A stretch of 64,000 nucleotides of DNA, from NCBI GenBank assembly GCA_964058845.1, contig CAXKVR010000011.1, forward strand, positions 30,562 to 94,561, given 5' to 3'. The DNA is from Carex sylvatica. Its lineage: Eukaryota > Streptophyta > Magnoliopsida > Poales > Cyperaceae. Below are positions 1-11,941 of the stretch, in pieces (position 1 is the stretch's first letter; every line of letters begins with the position of its first letter). The notes beneath the pieces were generated by a model. That model did not search any database. It was not told the DNA's origin and saw nothing but the letters and a program-made list of their open reading frames with translations. The position numbers and the translations under genes were made by a program.

Positions 1-1150
1 TTATATGAAATTTCCAAATTACATATTTATTCTTCTAAAATATATAAAATTTTGTATTTATCCTTCTAAAATATATTAGTTTTCGTACTTATATATCATT
101 CTAAACACTTAAAATGATATATTTCCCTTTTAATATCACAAATTACATATTTATCATTATAAATTATAAAATATTTCTAATTTATCCTTCTATTCTTTAT
201 AAATTACATATTATCTCTTTAAAATTAAAAAAATAATATTTATCCTTTTAAAACATGAAAACTCTTCAATAAAATTGGCTTTTCGCCCTCATTTAAAAAA
301 AAAAAAAAGCTCTTTCTCTCCTATATCTACTTTCATATAAAAATTCCAGATGGGTAGACAATGAAACTAATTTGGGTCCCAATCTAATTTGAGTCCGATA
401 GATTCTGTGTTCATCTGATCTGTTTTAGAATCCAGCGTACTAAATTCATATAAATGCTAAAACAGATACGCATAGATCTTAAAGCGGATCAGACAGACAG
501 TTACACATAACCCATCAGAGACTTCAGATCCAAATTGTTCCCATAAAAAAAATATATAGACAAGTCTGACCCACCAAAAAACTTGCCCAACTATACTCAT
601 ATTTGAACTTGACCCGACTCAGTAACATTTAAAAGTCAAAAATCAAAATGACTCGAACTCGATCCACCCAACTGTAGATGGCCTAAAACTTATATCGTTC
701 TGAAACCAAGTGATTGGAAATATGACCTGACTCGATCGAATTAAAACAAGCTAATCAATTTCAAAGAGAATGGTCGCAATCCATCCATCTAAATAAGAAC
801 GACCCGTAACTCATAAATGGTGCTAAGCCAAGCGATTCCACCCGAACTTGACCTGACATGAACTGATGAACCTAATGTAACTCGCTCGATTGTCACCTAA
901 AAACAGAGGCGTAAGCGGAAGAGCGAAAGGATAGAGAGCGAGAGAGTAATTGAAAATTCTGTAAGTTTTGGGGGATAATTATGTAGCTTTTTGAAATTAT
1001 ATAAGGTTAACTATAACAAATTTTAATGTTATAGGAGGATAATATGGACTTTTAATTTTGGAAGAAATATTATGTAATTTTAAAATTTTAGAAGGATAAA
1101 TATGAGAGTTTTGTGTTTAAAAAATACATATAATATCAATTTTTAGAGAA
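1..1150. repeat. AT-rich degenerate inverted-repeat region, no gene
   Basis: The first 300 bases hold repeated variants of the motif TTTATCCTTCTAAAAT (near 26, 57, 181 and 239). Reverse-complement variants (AGAAGGATAAATAT, GGAGGATAATAT) appear near 970-1110, so the segment reads as two degenerate arms around a less repetitive centre (330-900). This suggests an old foldback or subterminal-repeat transposon cut by the window edge. No coding sequence is visible; class unknown. Confidence 0.4.
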
Positions 1151-1254
1151 TGGAATCCATAATTTTGAGGATTTATGGTATACCAAAAATTCTCCAATAG
1201 ATATTAATTGTTAGTTTATAATGTTTTTTTACAGGACAAATAGGAATAAAGTTT

Positions 1255-1430
1255 CTCACAAATAGTTTTTTTTTTTTACAAAACAACGATTTTCAAACTA
1301 TTTTAATAAATAGTAAAAAAATTTCAAAAAATATAAAATTTGGTCTCCAAGCACATTTTAATATAAATTAAATATCTAACAGTTTGAATCGGTTATTTTA
1401 AACTTTAAAACACCTCATTAATTTACAAAG
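1255..1430. mobile_element. Truncated arm of the Mutator-like MITE family
   Basis: This piece matches the right arm of the complete elements at 9225-9631 and 37430-37834, including the motifs AAATAGTAAAAAAATTTC, TTTGGTCTCCAAGCACATTT and a decayed version of the AACGGTTTGGATCG motif. The left arm and both terminal tips are missing, so this is a remnant. Confidence 0.55.
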
Positions 1431-1439
1431 TAGCGTAAC

Positions 1440-1512
1440 CTTATCTATATATAATGCTAACAAGTGATTGGATATATATATATATATAATGCTAACAAGT
1501 GATTGGATTTAT
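1440..1512. repeat. Short tandem duplication
   Basis: The string AATGCTAACAAGTGATTGGA occurs twice within about 70 bases, each copy flanked by TA-rich sequence. It looks like a local slippage-type duplication. Confidence 0.7.
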
Positions 1513-1737
1513 ATATAAAAAGCTAATGTAAATATATTACTCATCACTTCTATTTATTGTAACGAGGCTCGAAGATAGTTTAAAGCTAAGATTTGACTTT
1601 AGAAATTGCTATTTACGCAAAAAAAAAAAAAAAAATGGAAAAAGCTCTCTTGATTTTGGGCTTTGCGCCATTTTAGTGTCAAGGAGCTAGGTCAATATAT
1701 CTGACTCCCTGCTCGTTAAAAAAATGATGGTAAAAGA

Positions 1738-1803
1738 GTATGGCTAACGTGAATCAGATTCCAAGTATGGCTAACTTGAATCAGATTCGAAGTATGGCTA
1801 ACT
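1738..1803. repeat. 27-bp tandem repeat, 2.5 copies
   Basis: GTATGGCTAAC starts at 1738, 1765 and 1792, an exact 27-bp period. The first two copies continue with TGAATCAGATTC; the third diverges after GTATGGCTAACT. A minisatellite with no coding context. Confidence 0.85.
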
Positions 1804-2112
1804 CAATCCTCGAACCAAATATCATTCTGTGTTGGGATCATTATTTGTATCGTGGGTACAAATGATTGAATTCATTTTGTTTGGAATCACGAAGCAATGT
1901 AATTGAGTTCATTTTGTGTAGATTTCCGAAATAAACTTTTTGTTATTTTATGATACATGATAATAATATTGGAAATTTGGTATTAATTCCACTCAGGAAC
2001 GACGAACGAAGCTCAAATTGATATTTTGAATCGTTGATTTTATACAGGGCATACCTTTCTTTTCTTTTTCTATTTTACAAATTTGTTGATTGAAAACTAT
2101 ATATTAATTAAT

Positions 2113-2501
2113 GAGTGAGGCTACAATGTTATCATAGCTCATCAAACTACAGATTTATATGGGCATTTTCAAAGTTCAGATAATTAACCATTCATCATGA
2201 TCTCTATATAAAAAATATGTTCCTATGCAAAATTTCACATTCTTTAGAAATTTTTACTATTTTTTTAAATAAGTAGAAAATCACTATTTTTGAATGGTCT
2301 AGAATCTTTAGATCGATCAAGTGATTTTGTATCTATTAAAAAAATAGTAAAAGGATTTTGAAACAACTAAAATTTGACATCCAAACACATTTTCTTATGG
2401 AGATTATATTGAGCGGAACGGATCGACTGTTTGAACTTTGAAAATAGAGATATAAATATGTAGTGCATACCAAAGTGCGCTATGTTACTGTTGCCTCACT
2501 C
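2113..2501. mobile_element. Mutator-like MITE, 389 bp, with perfect 9-bp TSD
   Basis: A non-autonomous foldback element. The left end begins GAGTGAGGCTACAATG and the right end finishes GTTGCCTCACTC, which are inverted. The element is flanked on both sides by TTAATTAAT (2104-2112 and 2502-2510), a perfect 9-bp target duplication typical of the Mutator superfamily. The inner arms carry the family motifs (CATCATGATCTCTATAT on the left, CGGATCGACTGTTTGAAC on the right) around a central hairpin near 2280-2330. No coding capacity. Confidence 0.85.
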
Positions 2502-3285
2502 TTAATTAATTATCAAATTTGAAATTAAACATTACGTCTAACACATTTGATTAAGATAATATTCACATCGTAAATTTGAAATTCATTATTCACAATGAAT
2601 ATCATTTAAAAAGAAAATAGCAAACTAAAACAAAATTGATGTTTTTTTTTTTTTTTTTCTTGTGCATGTACAACAAAATTGATGTTTAAAAAACCTGTGA
2701 ACCGAAGTTTAATGTTTCTCCATTAGTGATATAAATCACATTTTCAGCACTCAAAAGTTGAGTTCTATTTTTGGAACTGCATGTCTTAATAGTATTTAAT
2801 GCAGATTCTTCCATCAAGTTGTCTTAGGCACTTTTAGAAAATAAAAATAAAAATGGGGTATGCATACAAGAATTGCATTGTACTAGTAGCAATATGTAGG
2901 TTATTTAGTGGCTAATGTGCTCGTACTTAGTTATTTTCATGATTTTCTTAATTATAATTATAATTATATATATTAATTTTATATAGTTTAGTCGTATGAT
3001 AAAATGTAAAATATGTGCATGTAACTTAGCGGTCGATATATATTTTATCTTGAGATTGTGAAAGTTAGCTTTCAAATTCTAACTACCACACATTGCATTT
3101 TATGTTTCAGCTCTCAATTTGAACTTTCTAGTTCTCGCTCTAAACGCATCCTTATACTATTAAGCACATGAAAATTTACCATGTAGTAGTTGCATCAAAC
3201 TGCCTCAACGGTTTAACAATGAACAATATCATTAGCTCCATTTTATATCATAAACATAAAGTAATTACATTATCTTCAGTTTATG

Positions 3286-3759
3286 TAGGGGTGTAAACGG
3301 ATCGGATAATATCCAATTTCGTCTGAATCCAGAAAAGTACTTAAATTATCCAATCCGTATCCGTATCCGAAAAATTATAACAGATACGAATACGGTAAGG
3401 CATTTTACTATCCGTATCCGACCATTTTCACTTTAAACTACAACAAATGTGATATATATTCTTAAATTGATTTATTAAATTGTATATTGTATGAATAATT
3501 TATTAAATTGCATATAGATATATATTTTGATGAATAATATAATACTATGACATAATTAGTGACTAATATTTTAATAATATAATAGATGTTTTGTAACTAA
3601 CAAGCTAATTATGAAAAATATCCGTATCCGTCCGATATCCAATCCGTATCTGTAACATTTAATATCTGATCCGTATTTGTATCCGTATCCAAAAAATTAT
3701 AACGAATACGAATACGATAAGACCACTATCCGATCCGTATCCAACCGTTTACACCCCTA
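3286..3759. mobile_element. hAT-type MITE, 474 bp, with perfect 8-bp TSD
   Basis: The ends are inverted: TAGGGGTGTAAACGGATCGG on the left and the complementary AACCGTTTACACCCCTA on the right. The flanks AGTTTATG (3278-3285 and 3760-3767) form an exact 8-bp target duplication. A YAGGGGTG-type terminus with an 8-bp duplication is characteristic of hAT elements. The subterminal regions hold many copies of ATCCGTATCC, a clustered subterminal repeat of the kind hAT transposases bind. The centre is AT-rich and non-coding. Confidence 0.85.
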
Positions 3760-3767
3760 AGTTTATG

Positions 3768-5401
3768 TCACTAGGATAGTAGACCACTTCCTAGGCCCAA
3801 TGCGCTAAAGCTCTCTGGTGTTGTACATTACCAATTAAAAAGTTGAAATAGCACATGGTATCATGCTTGAGGAAAACAGAGCTGTCTCATGTCTCTGCTT
3901 CAAAACAAAGAAATGCATGTGTGGAGAAGTTAAACAAATGAGGAGATTAGATGGATCAAGATACAAACATGAGATTAATTGCATTAATTATCAACAAAAT
4001 CTTTTGGAGATTTTGGCAGCAATGTTGCTCCCCTGATCCATTGCATAAATACCATTTTGGAGTTATCAAATAAATAAAGCCTTGTCTCATGTTAGGGGTA
4101 TATGTTAAAGCAAGACACTAAGAACTCTGACCAAGGCTTAATTTAAAAGGTTTAAGTCCACTGGTTTATTAGCATCTCGTGTTAACCAACGTTAGATTAG
4201 TTCAGTGTTCTCTATTTGATTAATTCTGAACACCACATGCTCAATGAAATAACGATATGTTAGTTTATACTTTGAAAACATATAAAATGAGCACGACGCA
4301 CTATGAGCAAGGGAATCGGCTTCATGCAATGGTTGCTTCTTATACAAAGTAGATTGATTTATTTTTAAATTAAGAACTGTTATATGGATACCATCTTTGT
4401 TATTATTCTTGTTATCAACTAATTGGATTAGTCAACTACTTAGACAATTAATTACCTCTCTAGCATTGTACAACTTCCGACGAACTTTCAACAGTTGTTC
4501 GACAAAGTGAGTTGTCAAACAGGGTGGAAGCGAATCTACCGTCAATCGTAAGGGTATTTGGTCACCCCTACGATTTTAAAATTTTAATTACGTGTAATGA
4601 AATTTAATTGATTTTTTTAAAATCTTTTATATAATTCAACCCCTCATAAAATGTTAAAAATATGTGATTACAACTTAGTAGTTAGAATTTTACTTTGTAG
4701 ATTATGAAAATTTTGATCAAAGTATTACATGTTATACATCTTACATTTTAGTCCTCCAATCTAAATTTTCTAATTTCTGCCATCGAACTTCTCTTGATAT
4801 TTTAGTGAACTTATGATGGTGCTTAGGATTCAGCTCACATTGTAGTTGGATTCAGTTTAGTTTTTCTAAGATTTCAAGTCATTGTTTTCATAGAGGTCAG
4901 TTTATATTAATTTTAGAAATCGGATTAAATTGTCTTATGATTCGGTTAAATCTGCCTTAATTAGGTTTCAGATTATTATGTTAATGCTATTTTTTTTTAA
5001 AATCTCTAGTTTGCGTTAGGATTAATTTTATAGTATATTAGAATCTATGTTATATTGTTTTAGGGTTCAATCTAGTTTGCCTTAAATTTTAGATTATTCA
5101 TGTTATTTGTCTTCGGATTCGGCTTATATTACCTACAATTTAGGTTAAATTGCTTTAGGATTTAACTTAATTTACGTTAGGTTTAATATTATTATATTCA
5201 GGTTCATTGCTGTAAGATAAGGTTTACTTAGTATTAATATTCTGTTTAAATTGTCTTCCCATTAATGTTACACTGATTGTCAGACCAAAAATTGCATAGA
5301 ATATAATAGTAAGTTGTTTACATTATATAGTATGCAAATTAAGATGCAATCAATTGTCAACCGTTAAGATGAGAGGACGGACAATGCTGTGATAAGACAT
5401 G
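3768..5401. other. Intergenic, nothing recognised
   Basis: AT-rich sequence without a plausible reading frame. A stretch at 4860-5240 repeats short variants of TTTAGGATTCGGTTTA, which reads like a decayed low-complexity repeat. No RNA gene or clear transposon ends were found. Confidence 0.5.
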
Positions 5402-5780
5402 AGCTATTGTACTTTAAGTAAATAAAAGCTTTGTTTTAATTCACATAAATTTTTTGTGATTTTAAAATTTAAATAGTTAGTATGGACCTTCTTAATAAAA
5501 TATGCTGAAAGATCAATTTTACATTTATTGAAAACCTTTTACTAATCTTTTAGAGGATAGAAAATCATTGCTTTTTTATGGTCCATAATCTTATAAAAAA
5601 GGTGATTTACCTATCTAAAAAGTTTGAAAAAAATTCCAAAAAAAAAATGAAAAATTGCTCTTCAAACATATTGTAACACGAAAATCATGTTGGACGGTTC
5701 AGATCGAATGTTTGATTTTTGAAACAGCAAAATATGTATGCTAATTAAAACAAAGATTTTACTTCCTATATCACAATAGT
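5402..5780. mobile_element. Mutator-like MITE family member, old copy
   Basis: Foldback structure with arms AAGCTTTGTTTTAATT (left) and AATTAAAACAAAGATTTT (right). The inner motifs TTGGACGGTTCAGATCGA and CTTCAAACATATTGTAA match the other family members. No clear target duplication remains, so the outer limits are approximate. Confidence 0.6.
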
Positions 5781-6095
5781 CCAACTGATGTTATAATTTT
5801 TCTCGCTGGTTTAGATTTGCATCTATTGATGAATTGGAGGTGTTTCTTGCAATTACAAATATACACTATAAATGGCCTACCTAAATTTGGGCTTTTCTAT
5901 AACGGTCCCTATTTCACAAAAAAAAAATCATTTTTGGGCTTCTTTACATGTGCTACTTACATTTACATTGTTTTTTTTTTCTTCCTTAAAAGCAGGTAGT
6001 AGGCTAGTAGCTACCAGCAATTGCATTTACATTATTAATTCAAGGCAACAATGGACCCAAATTTGTTTTTCAACAGGGAAGCTACAAGTCTAAAA

Positions 6096-6101
6096 GGCCC
6101 A
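6096..6101 (+). promoter_or_regulatory. GGCCCA promoter motif
   Basis: GGCCCA lies 50 bases upstream of the start codon at 6146. This site-II-like motif is common in plant housekeeping promoters. Its role here is inferred from position only. Confidence 0.35.
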
Positions 6102-6145
6102 TAATTTTCCCAGTGTAAAGGCTGCTAGAGAGCGGAGAGAGAGGC

Positions 6146-6231
6146 ATGGCGACTAGCGTGAGGAGAGTAGCTTCTTTCTCTTGTTCCAGTCCCTTCTATG
6201 CTCTCCTCTTCGATAACTCCCGTGCGGGTAC

Positions 6232-6286
<55 letters not shown>

Positions 6287-7953
6287 TATTTTATTCATTA
6301 ATCAATCTACGCATCCTGGTAACTTGTCGACGCCTCTTACAGAACACCCTTGATCTTGAACACTATCTAGAACATTGTTCATATTATTTTGGTTTTCTAA
6401 ATAAAATGAGATTGCAATGTGGAAATTGCTCAATTCTATGATGCAATAGTATGGTTTGTTAAGTAGTTTATTTAATTTGGAGAAGATTGGAGAATATTTC
6501 AATTAGAGGTTTTTGTGGTTTTAAGTCTTCCAATTAAAGATTAGTTCAATTAGATGCTGCTATGATAGAGCTTATAATTCAGGGATTCTGAAATTTCAAT
6601 AATGTGGAACAGGAGTTTGTACAAATAAATTCAGAATTACTAATGTTTAGCAGATGGTGATTTCTTAATAATATCTCATATCTTCTATACAATTTTTTAA
6701 TTTGTTAAATTATAGTTGTTTTCTGAATTTATTGTTAGCATATGTGACACAAAATTTTTAATTGATTTCATTTTTTCTTTGTTTTTGAAGTAGATTTTAA
6801 TTTCTCCTTTTGGATTAGTTTAGGTCACTTTAATTCATTGCGTTTATCTTTTTCAATTACTCTAGGAAATTTGGGTTTGTCTAAAATTAGGGTAAGATAT
6901 GCTGAGCTGTTTTCATCTATCCATGCTCCAAGATTCAAGTCAACTTTTAATTTTCCGAAGGTACTAATTCAAGGCTTGACATCTCCAGGTAAACATTTTT
7001 AACTATTGTCAGTTCTCCAAATTGAATCTTTCTCTTGTTTTGCTAACTTCTCATTTTGTCGTGTAAAATCTAAATTGCAATCTATTATTTGTTGTAGGTA
7101 TTGGGAAAAAGATCTTGAGAGGATGTTTTGCTGGGATTAGCATGACATCAGCAATCATATACAATCCCCCAATCATAGCTTATGCTATGGATGGTTAGTG
7201 AACATTACAATCTCAGTAGTAACCTGTAATCCATTATTGTAGTAACATGTGACCCATAAATTGTAATTGTTGTAGACTATAAGATAGAATCATCAGAGGG
7301 GGACGTTACGGAGGATTTCAATACTGCGTGGGCCCTTGCAAGGAAATACCAGCTGCCTATGGTGATGCTAGTGATGCTCCTCTTGGGGTGGCGACATCCC
7401 CTCATAACTGCCATCAATGCCTTCTTTTTTCTCTTTTGCACCCGCCCCAGCCCCTTCTCAATCTACCTAGTCGTGGAACAAGTTTGTTTGCACTTTTCTT
7501 GTTTTGTTTTTCTTACATTTTACGACCTTTTTGTGGGGTTAATTGCAACATTTGAAAGAGAATTTAAGTTTGAACTCTTATATTCTTTTTTTTTTTTTTA
7601 CCTCTTTAATGCTGAACATTTGAAACTTTAAATGTGTTCAGTTGCGCCGGAGAGATATGCACAGGGATCCGAGCTTGCTCAATACAAAGGTGTATATGTT
7701 CATTTGTTTTTTTTAATATTTTGTTGACTTGACTCCATTGGTGTTGCGGTGTTTCCTGTTCTGATATTATAGTTCAAATGTATTCATCTTTGCTGACATG
7801 TAAATGTTGTTACTACAGATGTTGTATACAAGGAAAATAGAAGTTGAAGACTACAAGTTGGTTTGTTATGGGAAGGTAGAAATTCGAGATAGAAAACTTC
7901 ATTTGATTGGAATATTAGGCGGTTGGTGGATTGTTCATGTGTCGGACATTTAG
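6146..7953 (+). CDS. Plant membrane protein of unknown function, 6 exons, 229 aa
   Basis: Exons 6146-6227, 6866-6988, 7098-7193, 7276-7481, 7642-7689 and 7819-7953 join in frame (all GT-AG). The start is the first ATG after a purine-rich leader, followed by a basic, serine-rich N-terminus (MATSVRRVASFSCSS) that could be an organelle-targeting peptide. Hydrophobic stretches lie near residues 76-98 and 127-165 (LPMVMLVMLLLGW, then ITAINAFFFLFC), suggesting two or more membrane spans. The C-terminal domain (about 186-229) is soluble-looking and ends in GILGGWWIVHVSDI. I do not recognise a named family and no catalytic motif is evident. A long CT/CA microsatellite opens intron 1. Exon structure is well supported by phase; function is unknown. 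Confidence 0.85.
6229..6283 (+). repeat. (CT)n(CA)n microsatellite in intron 1
   Basis: A run of CT repeats switches to more than 15 CA repeats immediately after the exon 1 donor. It is likely length-polymorphic. Confidence 0.95.
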
Positions 7954-8560
7954 AATTACTTTACACAACGATAAATCCACTGGTTTATACAAATGAGATT
8001 CAGGCTTTCACTATGAAATTTGTCTTCTTCGGCATCAGAGATATATTAGGGGTGCTAATTTGCAATTGAAAAGACACCAAATATTTTAATTTTGTATACT
8101 GAATTTTCAAAGCAAGAAGAGGAAAAAGATAAAAATTACTCCTTTGGTTGAAGATTTTAATTTTAGGTATGCCACCACATCTTTTATAGGTTGTCAGTTC
8201 TGACAATCACCGTTCCAAGCTTTGTTTTTTGTTCTGCTGTTTTGTTTTTCTTTTGTGAGTTGGGGCTGTGATTATGGTAAATTTTGTAAATCTTGAGAGA
8301 AATATTGAGAGGTATTTTTTACAGTACCGTCTTAGTGTCATACTTATCTCTGTGTTTATCCTATTTGTTACTTTTGTTTTTATTCAAAGTTCTTCTTATC
8401 TATTTAGAAAGCCTCAACCGCAACTTGCTTGCATTTCTAGTACATGCAAAAGGTATTTTTGAAATTTCCATATTCTATTTGCCTTGCTGGTCTAATCAGA
8501 TAAGTACCAAGAGTCACAAAGGACCAGCACTGCTAATTACTAGATTTTAAAAAAAAAAAA
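7954..8560. other. 3' flank of the membrane-protein gene, no gene
   Basis: T-rich sequence following the stop codon at 7951-7953, probably the 3' UTR and downstream region. The reading frames here are short, T-rich and unconvincing. Confidence 0.5.
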
Positions 8561-8624
8561 CCATAATTATTAAAAGTAAATTTAGGGAACCAACTTTATT
8601 AAAAAAAATTATGCAAAAATCATG

Positions 8625-8812
8625 AGTACCGAATAGGTTGTTCGGTATATCTCATTTATGTTTAAGCAGTATTGAATAGGCTATTCAGTACCTCAAGTTT
8701 CATAATTTTTTCATAGTTTTTGTCAAGTAAAAGGATAAAATCTGATAGTACTGAATAGTCTATTCGATGCCGCTTAAATGTAAATGAGAAGTACCGAATA
8801 GTCTATTGGAGA
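8625..8812. repeat. Cluster of four ACCGAATAG palindromes
   Basis: Four variants of TACCGAATAGNCTATTCGGT lie at about 8627, 8671, 8747 and 8790. The outer two also share inverted flanks (CTCATTTATGTTTAAGC on the left, GCTTAAATGTAAATGAG on the right). This suggests a small foldback element built from repeated palindromes. No coding content. Confidence 0.6.
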
Positions 8813-8816
8813 GTCC

Positions 8817-9214
8817 GGCTAGTATGACATTGGTGTCATATGACATTGACATATGACATTGACTTTAAAATTGATTGAATATATTTCAAACGATTAATCC
8901 AAATCATTCAAATTAATTTACTTTATGAGTGATGCGTTTACATGTAAATTTATTATATTTTCGAGTTATTTTAGTATCAAATCAACCGGTAAAAATGTTG
9001 AAAAATGAATGTATTAAAATTAACTTAAAAACTCACTCATTTGACCGCTTGACTTGATACTAAATAAATTCGAAAATTTATAAATTTGCATGTAAACGCA
9101 CAACTAATGAAGTAGATCGGTTTGAGCGATTTGAATTCACCGCCTGAAGTCAATTTCGATAGATTTTAGAGTTGGTATTATATAGACTTAAATGACACTG
9201 ATGTTATACTAGTC
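8817..9214. mobile_element. Foldback MITE, second family, copy 1
   Basis: Inverted ends CTAGTATGACATTGGTGTC and GACACTGATGTTATACTAG enclose arms carrying GATGCGTTTACATGTAAATT and TTTGCATGTAAACGCA. The same inner arms occur at 44405-44792 with different outer ends. The right end abuts the target duplication of the next MITE (9216-9224). Confidence 0.7.
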
Positions 9215-9224
9215 ATACTCCCTA

Positions 9225-9631
9225 GAGGAGGGATCTACTTACAACATTTGAAAGTTACAACATCTTACAACAATTTGATTTTGTTATTTTCAAAGTCCAA
9301 ACAGTCGATCCAAACCGTTAAACATGATATCTATATTAAAATGTACTTAGAGATCAAATTTTATAAATTTTTGATTTTTTTTACTATTTATTAAGTATTT
9401 TACAAAACTGTTGTTTTTCAGTGGTCCAGAATTGTCTAAAAACTGTAGTTTTGTAAAATACTTAATAAATAGTAAAAAAATTCCAAAAAATGTAAAATTT
9501 GATCTTCAAACACATTTTAATATAGAGATCATGTTTAACGGTTTGGATCGACTATTTAGACATTGAAAATTATAAAACCAAATCGTTGTAAGATGTTTTA
9601 ACTTTCAAATGTTGTAAGTGGATCCCTCCTC
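9225..9631. mobile_element. Mutator-like MITE, 407 bp, with perfect 9-bp TSD
   Basis: Near-perfect foldback. The left end is GAGGAGGGATCTACTTACAA and the right end is its complement finishing GGATCCCTCCTC. Flanks TACTCCCTA at 9216-9224 and 9632-9640 are identical. The inner arms read CAAACAGTCGATCCAAACCG on the left and CGGTTTGGATCGACTATT on the right. The centre is a strong hairpin (GTATTTTACAAAACTG against its complement). This is the best-preserved copy of the family in the window. Confidence 0.9.
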
Positions 9632-10035
9632 TACTCCCTATTAGGTACTTATAGTTTTTGAAAAAAAAAAGAAAATCAAGTTGGTTCTAGAAATTGTATT
9701 TTTCTTATTATGGTTTTAAAACAAATTATAATTACTAGCTGTTTTGCCTGTAGTAAAAATAAGTTGTATCATGTCTTTTCATGAGATGTGCCAGGAATCG
9801 AATTCGCTTTAAACTTTGTTTTACTTTTACCATCTATCATCTATCATCTGTCTTCTTTTTATTCTTTTCTTATGCTTTTGTACAACTAGAATCTAAATAA
9901 ATCATGAAGAATTTGCTAAAGCTAGCTAGCCTCCAAAACCAAGGAATCATACAATAAGCAAAGCTTGAAAGATAGAATACGTAAAGAAAGATCATGTATC
10001 TATCCATTTTAATTCCTTCTGATCCTCAGGACATC

Positions 10036-10043
10036 TATTTAAG
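10036..10043 (+). promoter_or_regulatory. TATA-like box of the stress-protein gene
   Basis: TATTTAAG lies 81 bases before the ATG at 10117, leaving room for a leader of about 50 bases. Inferred from position and composition. Confidence 0.4.
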
Positions 10044-10116
10044 ACTGAGATTTACACAGAGAGCACCAAACAACTGGTAACAAACTCTCTTTGCTTCTCT
10101 CTTAACAAAGATAAAA

Positions 10117-10973
10117 ATGGGGGAAAGAAACGTGGGAGTGGCCATGGATTTCTCGACATGCAGTAAGGCGGCGCTCAGATGGGCATCAACCAATATGGTA
10201 AGAGGTGGCGATCGGTTAGTGCTGCTTCATGTCAACTCATCATACCAGGTTGAGAGCGGCATTGTTCATCTCTGGGAACAGGATGGTTCACGTACGCTCA
10301 CTTTCCTTCTTTGGTTTGGTTTTGTTTTGAGTGTACTTCCTCTTTTTATCAGGCTTTGATGAATATTTCTCTCTATATATTTGAGATTTTGAAGTAGATT
10401 ATTCCATATATTTGTTCAGCTCTCATTCCGTTAAATGAATTTTCGGATCCCTTGATTGCCAAGAGATATGGTGTCTCTCCTGACAAGGAAACGCTCAACA
10501 TACTGGCTCAAGTTGCAAATCAGAGACAGGTATATATGCAGTACCACTTGAACCAATACCAGTTATTGATGATTCACTGTTTTCAATTACTTTCTTTCTT
10601 TTGAAATATTAATAGAAACATGAATACATGCATGATATAATTAAGGGTACATTTTATAAAATATATAGGTTGAGGTGGTGGCAAAGGTGTACTGGGGAGA
10701 CCCAATGAAGAAAATATGTGAAGGAATTGAAAAAATCCCTTTTCACTGTTTGATTGTTGGTAGCAGAGGCCTTAGCAAAGTCAAGAGGTCGATCATTTAA
10801 ATTTCTTGTATCTTTTACCTAGTACTATTTGAATTTGTAATATATTATAAGTATATAACTGATGGAGTTTATATATATTGCCTTTATACAGGGCTTTACT
10901 TGGAAGCGTGAGTAGTTATGTGGTGAACCATGCAACCTGTCCTGTCACCGTTGTCAAGGACACTGCATTCTGA
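10117..10973 (+). CDS. Universal stress protein A-domain protein, 4 exons, 161 aa
   Basis: Exons 10117-10291, 10420-10529, 10669-10787 and 10892-10973 join in frame. The product is a single USP domain, close to the usual 160-175 aa plant size. It starts with the first beta strand (RNVGVAMDFSTCSKAAL) and has the diagnostic ATP-binding signature G-2x-G-9x-G-S at Gly126, Gly129, Gly139 and Ser140, followed by VNHATCPVTVVK. All three glycines and the serine are present, so this is the nucleotide-binding type. USPs are small cytosolic proteins induced by drought, hypoxia and other stresses; the exact role here is unknown. The start is the first ATG of the transcript region, with an A-rich context. 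Confidence 0.93.
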
Positions 10974-11203
10974 GTTATTAACTAGTGCTACTGTTAATTT
11001 AAAAAGTACTTAACAGTAATATATTTATTTGTATGGTTGTGGTTTGGAGCAAAAAAGAAAAGAAAATAAAATAAAAGAACGAGTTGAGATATATATCCCC
11101 GATGTAACATAGATGTATATGAACAATAAGCTTGTTATTTTAATGGATTGTTGATAATTAATAAGGAGATGATTTCATTCCCTTGGTAATTTGTGATTCT
11201 GAC

Positions 11204-11376
11204 CAGTGTTGTAAAGAACGTTCGTTTAGACTGATTAATCGTTGGTGGTGATTAAATTATCATGAATTTTTTTGATTAATTGGTCGATTATTCCGATTAT
11301 TTCCGCTTATTTTCGATTAATTGTTTGGCGATACTCTATCCGTCCAACGACCGCCTACCATTATTTACAACACTAG
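11204..11376. mobile_element. Small hAT-like MITE, about 172 bp
   Basis: Inverted ends CAGTGTTGTAAA and TTTACAACACTAG enclose a sequence rich in GATTAAT and CGATTA motifs. The CAGTGTTG-type end suggests hAT. The flanking 8-mers match only partly, so the duplication is decayed. It lies downstream of the stress-protein gene. Confidence 0.5.
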
Positions 11377-11941
11377 TTTTGAGTCAACAAGTTTTCAATT
11401 TGTTGCTTCTAAAATGATAAATATTATTTTTTGTTTGATTTCATATGAATAATTAAAAATTAGAGTATTAGATTTTTTTGTTTCCGTCAGCAAAAAAATA
11501 TAATTATTGCATGTAGGTCAAACATTTGAGGAAGGATAAAGTTAGTGTAATTTTTCTACGAATGAATTTTACAGCAGAAAAAGAATGTTAACCATCAGTT
11601 TTAATGCTTCGGTTACAAATAAACTGTCTATTATTAGGTCGGAAAAAAATATTTCTTATTTTTTAAAGAATTGAATGAAACATTTATTTTGAATTTCCAA
11701 CTTCAATAAGACAACAACACACTAATTTAATAATTTTTGTGGAAGCATTAGTTTCATTGTTTTTTGCTGCTTCTTTTTTCTCAAGTCGGTGTTGAGATTT
11801 TTATATTAGACATTTTCTTCTAAATCTTGCAATTATAATTTTTTTAACACATGAAAACTCTCTCATTATGAAATATGATCATAACATAATTAACAAATTA
11901 GATAGACCGAAGCAACGAGACTTCGTCCAAATTTATAATAA

